Origin: Paramarasmius palmivorus
Taxonomy: Eukaryota; Basidiomycota; Agaricomycetes; Agaricales; Marasmiaceae
Direction of reading: 5' to 3'
Length of the DNA: 31,391 bases
Assembly: GCA_037176845.1 (NCBI GenBank)
Contig: JAYKXP010000304.1
Location: forward strand, 1-31,391
Shown here: piece after piece, positions 26,719 through 31,391 of the stretch
Numbering within the stretch: the first letter of the stretch is position 1
Layout of the letters: each line of letters starts with the position of its first letter
Notes under the pieces: generated by a model
Told to the model about the DNA's origin: nothing
The model's input: the letters and a program-made list of their open reading frames with translations, nothing else
Database searches by the model: none
Program-made: the position numbers and the translations under genes

Positions 26719-28524
26719 TGTGAGGCTTATAAAACGCTTGTGTACGAGCGAAATAATATGCCAAGTTGTGCGAGCGGGGTTCGACGTTGTCAAAGGATCC
26801 GTACAATCGACACAAGAAATCAACTAGCACACTAGTTGAACGTCTACAAATCACTAGGACACAAGGGAAGTGTACGAGCGATGAATGAAACAATGTAATA
26901 TGATAATATAGTCTCGATATGATCAAGACAACGCGAGCCAACCTATAAACCTATCTATAACTATTCCTATACGTTCCTATGACGCAAAATAACCTATTGA
27001 ACCCAACAAGGGTAAAGACCTATTGTTCCTATGAAGGCTATGGTTACACTAGTCGAACTAGCACGACAACCAAAGGCACTGATTACACTAGTCGAACTAG
27101 CACGACAATCAGGCCACCTATAAGCTAGTGGGACTCCACACTAAGCTTTAACGACACCGGTGGGGCTCCACACCAAGTGAAAAGAGGGATCTAGTGGGGC
27201 TCCACACTAGTCCAGAAACAATCAATCCTATGCAAGAGACTAGACGCGCTAGCTCTGTCCTATGGGTATCTCAAAGTTCTAATTTCACGACTCTAGTTCA
27301 ATATAGAGAAGGGCTTTTCAAGGTTTTATTTTCTAAGTTATTGTTCTAAGCACACGTCGCCTCTATGGTCAACGATAGAAGTCAAAAACTTTGCTATTGA
27401 GCTCTAGGGCTACGTATATAGCGGGTAATTGCTTGAGAGCTTCTAGGGAAGCCCTGCTGCTTATATAACCGCGAGCGTACATATTTTACATATAAGTGAG
27501 AGTGGACACGATAAAGTAATAGTAACTATGCAAGAAACGATGAACGAGGAGAGGATTCTGTCCATATGAAGTAAGTATCTACCAGAAAAGGAAGGTTTGG
27601 ATTATTTATATTGGTCGGAATCGACATTATTTTGCAGGACTGCGAGTCATATTACTTTTTGGTTGCTATGGAAGTGGCGCGCGGAGGCGCTGTTCCGCGT
27701 GGTGCGTTTCGATATCGGTGCTAGGACATAGTTATTCCGCTCGGAACTTGCTAGGAGTCCGATCTCGACCGAAATGCTTCGGATACGTATCCGAGGAAGG
27801 TAGGGCTCTCTGCCCTTGTACGTTCTATATTATATTTTCTATGTCCTAGGACAGTCCTGGCACAGAATCCTATCTGTTTCCTGTTATAGGACTGTATGTC
27901 CCCTCACTAGTGTCTGTACTAGCGTATGAATCCCAACTCGAAGCTCGAGGGATATACGATCGATATGGAAAGCTGTAAGCCTCCATATGGTCTCGTATCG
28001 ATGGCCCGGTTACTCGGACATTTCTAATCCTGGTAACTCTGCTCTCAGGAAGGTGACTCGCACCTCCAGCTTCTACGTAATTTGGTATATAGCTTGATTC
28101 GTCCCCTAGGGTATTCCCTACGCTGTGGTAGTTGGTCCTCGTTCACTATTCCCTCTCATATGTCCCATAGCGCAGTATAGTATAGCCATATGACCTACTA
28201 GGAAGTCTACCATGTACAGTAGCATGCCCTCGTAAGGTTCCAGCCTGGTAATAGAGTATAGATACGGTCTACAGTTTTCGACGCGTATCCTAGCGCAATC
28301 ATATAGGGCTAACGACGACATCAACGTCCTATGCGCGCGCAGCTAGTATTCACTACGCATGCATGCCTATCTTATTCTTCGTCATATGCGCACTACTAGG
28401 TTCCTAGTAGTGCTACTAAGTCCATAAAGTACTTAGTACGATGTATCAAGTGCGATTCTGAACACAACAATTAGTGAGCAAAATGACTGTTTTTTTTCAG
28501 CGATTACGTTCTGGTACCCTCACA
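26719..28524 (-). mobile_element. Putative 1.8-kb gypsy-like LTR
   Basis: On the minus strand the unit starts TGTGAGGGTACC (28,524) directly after a purine tract TTTGGGGGAGA, the arrangement of a polypurine tract and 3' LTR. It ends GCCTCACA at 26,719. TGTGAGG and CCTCACA form 7-bp terminal inverted repeats, as LTRs require. The inside is non-coding, CpG-rich and contains a tandem-repeat cluster (27,044-27,210) and a TATAAAA on the plus strand near its end. No second LTR lies in the window, so the boundaries rest on the termini and purine tract alone. Gypsy assignment is inferred from LTR size. Confidence 0.5.
27044..27210. repeat. Minisatellite cluster inside putative LTR
   Basis: Two perfect 26-bp direct repeats (27,044-27,069 and 27,083-27,108, core ACTAGTCGAACTAGCACGAC) contain the palindrome-like CTAGTCGAACTAG. 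They are followed by three units spaced about 33 bp apart with core GTGGGGCTCCACAC (about 27,128, 27,161 and 27,193), each with self-complementary GTG...CAC ends. Repeats of this kind often hold regulatory sites in LTRs; here the role is unknown. Confidence 0.8.
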
Positions 28525-28900
28525 TCTCCCCCAAACCAAAAGATCTAGACCGTCTCGGTCTGGAATAGTTCATATGAACCCTATTCTTTCTGGGTGTATT
28601 CGAGATGCTGCGCGATCAGTTTACTCTGTCCGCGTTATGTCCGATCAGTTGATGCCGGGGTTATCAATCCCCTCGAGCGTCAATCATCTTCCATATTGAT
28701 CTTATGACCAAATAGACCTTCGAGCGCTTCCCTCGCGCCAAAGCTAGTAATCCCTCGTCTAATTTCGATGTCCTAGACATTTTCTCTTCATTAGAGAACA
28801 GCCATGTATAGCTATTCCAGGTCATCGAACTTCTGCCGGTGACTGCCGGGTTCATGACTCAGCTTCCGTGATGTGATCGAATAGAAGCAGGATTCTCGAA
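28525..28900 (-). other. Possible internal end of the gypsy-like element
   Basis: Right of the putative LTR, on its internal side. A minus-strand frame (28,855-28,664) contains KLDEGLLALARGKRSKVYLV but no recognisable chromodomain, integrase or RNase H motif, and other frames are closed. It could be the decayed 3' end of a gypsy polyprotein or non-coding leader. Confidence 0.25.
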
Positions 28901-29705
28901 AAATGAAGATATATTAGCTTTTTCACAAAGTTGAACCAAGTCCAAAATCCTTTCTTCAATTCCCCCACCATCACCGTATTCTAGCAGCCGCATCCATGGT
29001 GCGTTTCCCAGGTCGTTACTGTCCGTTTTCTTTCTAATTTTCTTCTTCTAGGATGCCACAACCCATTCGAAATCCATCGCAGGCCACCTCCCGCACCCAG
29101 CCTAAACCTCGAAAGCTCAAGTCTAACGCGAGGAGCCGGAGCCCATGAATGGTCTCCTATGGAGATCTATGAGCTGCAACACGCGCATGTACGAACAGCA
29201 AAAGCTTGGTTAAGGCATTCCTCGTATATCACGATCTCTGTCTTCGGCAAGGAAGCCCGAGTTTCATCCCCACCGAACATTCGTGAGCGCAAACTCATGG
29301 TGGCTCAGAAGGACAACATACGTGCGTTGTAATATCTTCTATTTATTCTGATGGCTTAACCGTTCTTTTCTTAGCAACGAATATCACAAACTCTGTACGG
29401 ACGATGAATAGGGCGCGAAAAACAAAGAGGGGGGGGGGGGACGCGGATTCACATCCCCAAGTGTCCTACATATCAGTTCTGCTACAAATTTGCAAGTTAG
29501 TCCCAACATGGCCGTCGACCCAAGTTTTATTGTTCGAGGAAAGGAAATATCCCTCCGAGTTGCCGAGTACCGCCGAGACCAACGAACTTGTCAAGAGCAT
29601 TTCGAGGTGCCAGCTCTAGTAGATATCTTCGCTGGGTTTATTTTCTTAATTATTTTTCCTCTTCTAGGATTTCGATTCCACTCTTCCTTGCCAGACCCCA
29701 CCCCA

Positions 29706-29709
<4 letters not shown>

Positions 29710-29751
<42 letters not shown>

Positions 29752-29982
29752 GGGGGGGGGGGGGGGGGGGGGACCCCCGCGCGCCCCCACACAACCACCC
29801 GCCCCCCCCCGCCCCCCCCCCCCCCCCCCCCCCCCCCCACAACAAACACCCCCCCCCCGCCCCCCGCCCCCACCCGCAAAAAATCCCCCAAAAAAAAAAA
29901 GGGGGGGGTGGGGGGGGGAAAAAAAAAAAACAAAAAAAAAAAAAGAAAAAAAAAATAAAAAAATTACAAAAAAAAAAAAAAA
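29710..29982. repeat. Homopolymer G/C/A block, likely assembly artefact
   Basis: About 270 bp made almost only of long G runs (29,710-29,772), then C runs (about 29,774-29,890), a short G run and then A runs to 29,982. Such consecutive near-pure homopolymers are atypical of genomic DNA and typical of low-quality or failed base calls. A 12-base G run at 29,431-29,442 is a smaller instance. Open frames across this block are meaningless. Confidence 0.85.
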
Positions 29983-30150
29983 GGGTGAAAGAGTAAGTAA
30001 GTATAGTATAATAAAATAGCTTAGTAATCAGAAAGTAAAATTCGAAAGAAGAAAGTTATGGTATAGATTTGTGAGATTAAGTGATATAATAATAAAAAAA
30101 CGCTCGAAAATCCTTATTCAAGAGGATTCCGTTTAGCGATGGACAGCTAT
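29983..30150. other. AT-rich joint after the homopolymer block
   Basis: AT-rich sequence (AGTAAGTAAGTATAG, AATAATAAAAAAACG) joining the homopolymer block to the next exon-like segment. No feature seen; its link to the left side may be false. Confidence 0.3.
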
Positions 30151-31391
30151 GAAGCGAGCACGCTGGAGTGGGAGACGACAAAGTCATATGGCTGGAATTG
30201 GTCCTACGATGTGGACAGGAGTTAACCCCTAGTTGCTCCACAGACCTCCTCGCGCCGCGAGAGTGTTCTTTTTACTCAGCCCTGCGTCATATGACCAATT
30301 TCTTCCCTACGATCGCGCGAGAGCGGGAGCCTGAGGCCAACTGTTACCACTCGAATTAGCCATAAAACCAGCCTTCCAAAGGCAAGGCAAGGGACAAGGC
30401 TAGCGCGCCGAAACCCAAAGGTAAAGACAAGACCGCCGACCGCGACCTGACTCCGTGGTCCTGTAAGTCTTAGGATCGTTGTTTTATTCATATGCTAATT
30501 CTTTTATTTCAGCGCTCTGACCTCAACTATCCTCGAGTGGCCTGAAAAAGTCATCGTGGGTACTTAAGCGTAGTCTAGCACTTATTTCCTTCTAATTATC
30601 GTAAGCATATGAGCGTTTTCTATTCTCCCTCTTCTGGACAGGCGACGTATACCACCACCAGCACCTCCTCATCCCACGAGGACGACGGTTATGTCGCCGA
30701 GATGACTTACTACGCGAGGGCACGTCTATCTTCAAGGCAACGTCCAGCTCTCCTACGACTCGGTCATCTTCGTCCACATCGATCGCTCCGGAGCCGAATT
30801 TTACACCAAGTTTGCGATCGATCACCAAAACAGTCTGGTTGATCTCTCACTCGCGCCGAGGGACACGCGGGTTTGTACTGTGCAAAGAGCACTAATCAAA
30901 ATTGCTCTTTCACTCAGTCCCTCGAGGATACCTCTTGCTGCTCGGATGACAGCTGACCTCGGCCTTCAGTTCCACTAACGGTAAACTTTTTCATATGACT
31001 TTTTTTTTATAACGTTTTTCGGATAGTTTTTCTTTATTCCAAGGACTGGTGCTGCCAGCTCGAGGGGCCTCTTGTCAACCACCTAGTCCTGCAGGGATCC
31101 CTTCGATATGCAGTTCTTGCTCCCCATCACGTACTGCGCCTCAACAGCAGCTCGCGCGTCAACGCATCCTCTTCTTGCGATCTACTCACGATCCTCGGTC
31201 ATATGCTCACTTCTTCGACTGCTTGCACCTCGAACGAGGAGGCCCTCACCAACGAGCGACTGGGTATGCTTACCGCCTTGAGGGTACCCCATTCTTCCTT
31301 CGACCTATCAGGCCCCTGTCAAGTTTGTGGCAAGGAGATCCTCGTGGTCGACATGTCACAGATAAGACCCTCGTCTAGTAATGTGGCCTCA

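Larger units (their letters stand above)
28995..31391 (+). pseudogene. Intron-rich, frame-broken gene, runs off window
   Basis: Plus-strand series of exon-like blocks separated by GT-AG introns with fungal consensus. The intron ends are 29,051 (CTTCTAG), 29,329-29,374, 29,636-29,667, 30,463-30,512 (GTAAGT...TTTCAG), 30,560-30,641, 30,871-30,917 and 30,981-31,043. Readable pieces: MPQPIRNPSQATSRTQPKPR; AKAWLRHSSYITISVFGKEA and RERKLMVAQKDNIRA; MAVDPSFIVRGKEISLRVAE; ALTSTILEWPEKVIV; GHVYLQGNVQLSYDSVIFVH and EFYTKFAIDHQNSLVDLSL. The last exon, open to the window end, ends near CQVCGKEILVVDMSQ in one frame; a competing frame is also open. Exons do not connect without frame changes, so the copy is dead or the consensus has indels. 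I do not recognise the protein. CpG is preserved, so it is not old decay. Confidence 0.5.

Noticed and set aside
27044..27210. CRISPR-like array of short repeats
   Set aside because: Only two and three units, spacers not unique or uniform, and the setting is eukaryotic; it is a minisatellite in a putative LTR.
29490..30019. Gly-, Pro- and Lys-rich open frames across the homopolymer block
   Set aside because: They arise from homopolymer runs that are probably artefactual; only the part before about 29,690 may be coding.

Overview
This window reads as a transposon graveyard from a fungal genome, most likely a mushroom-forming basidiomycete (Agaricomycetes). That placement is an inference. It rests on short GT-AG introns of about 45-80 bp, on a two-exon gene family I remember only as multi-copy hypothetical proteins in mushroom genomes, and on the mix of copia, gypsy-like and Tc1/mariner elements. 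I see no intact host housekeeping gene.

Positions 1-13,200 are very poor in CpG and hold eroded relics. They include two Tc1/mariner transposase fragments, a minus-strand copia integrase relic, several unrecognised exon-like fragments, and four copies of one 421-bp copia LTR. Two of those copies are complete solo LTRs with perfect 5-bp target-site duplications (394-814, TTTTG; 7786-8206, GTTTT).

Positions 13,200-21,358 hold a nested pair. The host is a plus-strand copia retrotransposon of the same LTR family. It lacks its 5' LTR, and its gag C-terminus and protease are replaced by an inverted LTR fragment. Its integrase, reverse transcriptase and RNase H are recognisable but carry frameshifts and TGA stops. 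Between its RNase H and its 3' LTR (20,937-21,358) sits a 3,754-bp, CpG-rich DNA transposon (17,136-20,889). This has perfect 31-bp terminal inverted repeats, a probable 7-bp target duplication and one minus-strand gene. The gene has a coiled-coil N-terminus and a large protein that I recognise as a conserved but uncharacterised basidiomycete family. It is the best candidate for an undescribed system here.

Positions 21,359-26,700 hold further unrecognised exon-like relics on both strands, including a Cys/His-rich minus-strand gene. From about 26,700 the sequence becomes CpG-rich: a putative 1.8-kb gypsy-like LTR in minus orientation (26,719-28,524), then an intron-rich, frame-shattered plus-strand gene that runs off the window. 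A 270-bp block of G, C and A homopolymers (29,710-29,982) is probably an assembly artefact.
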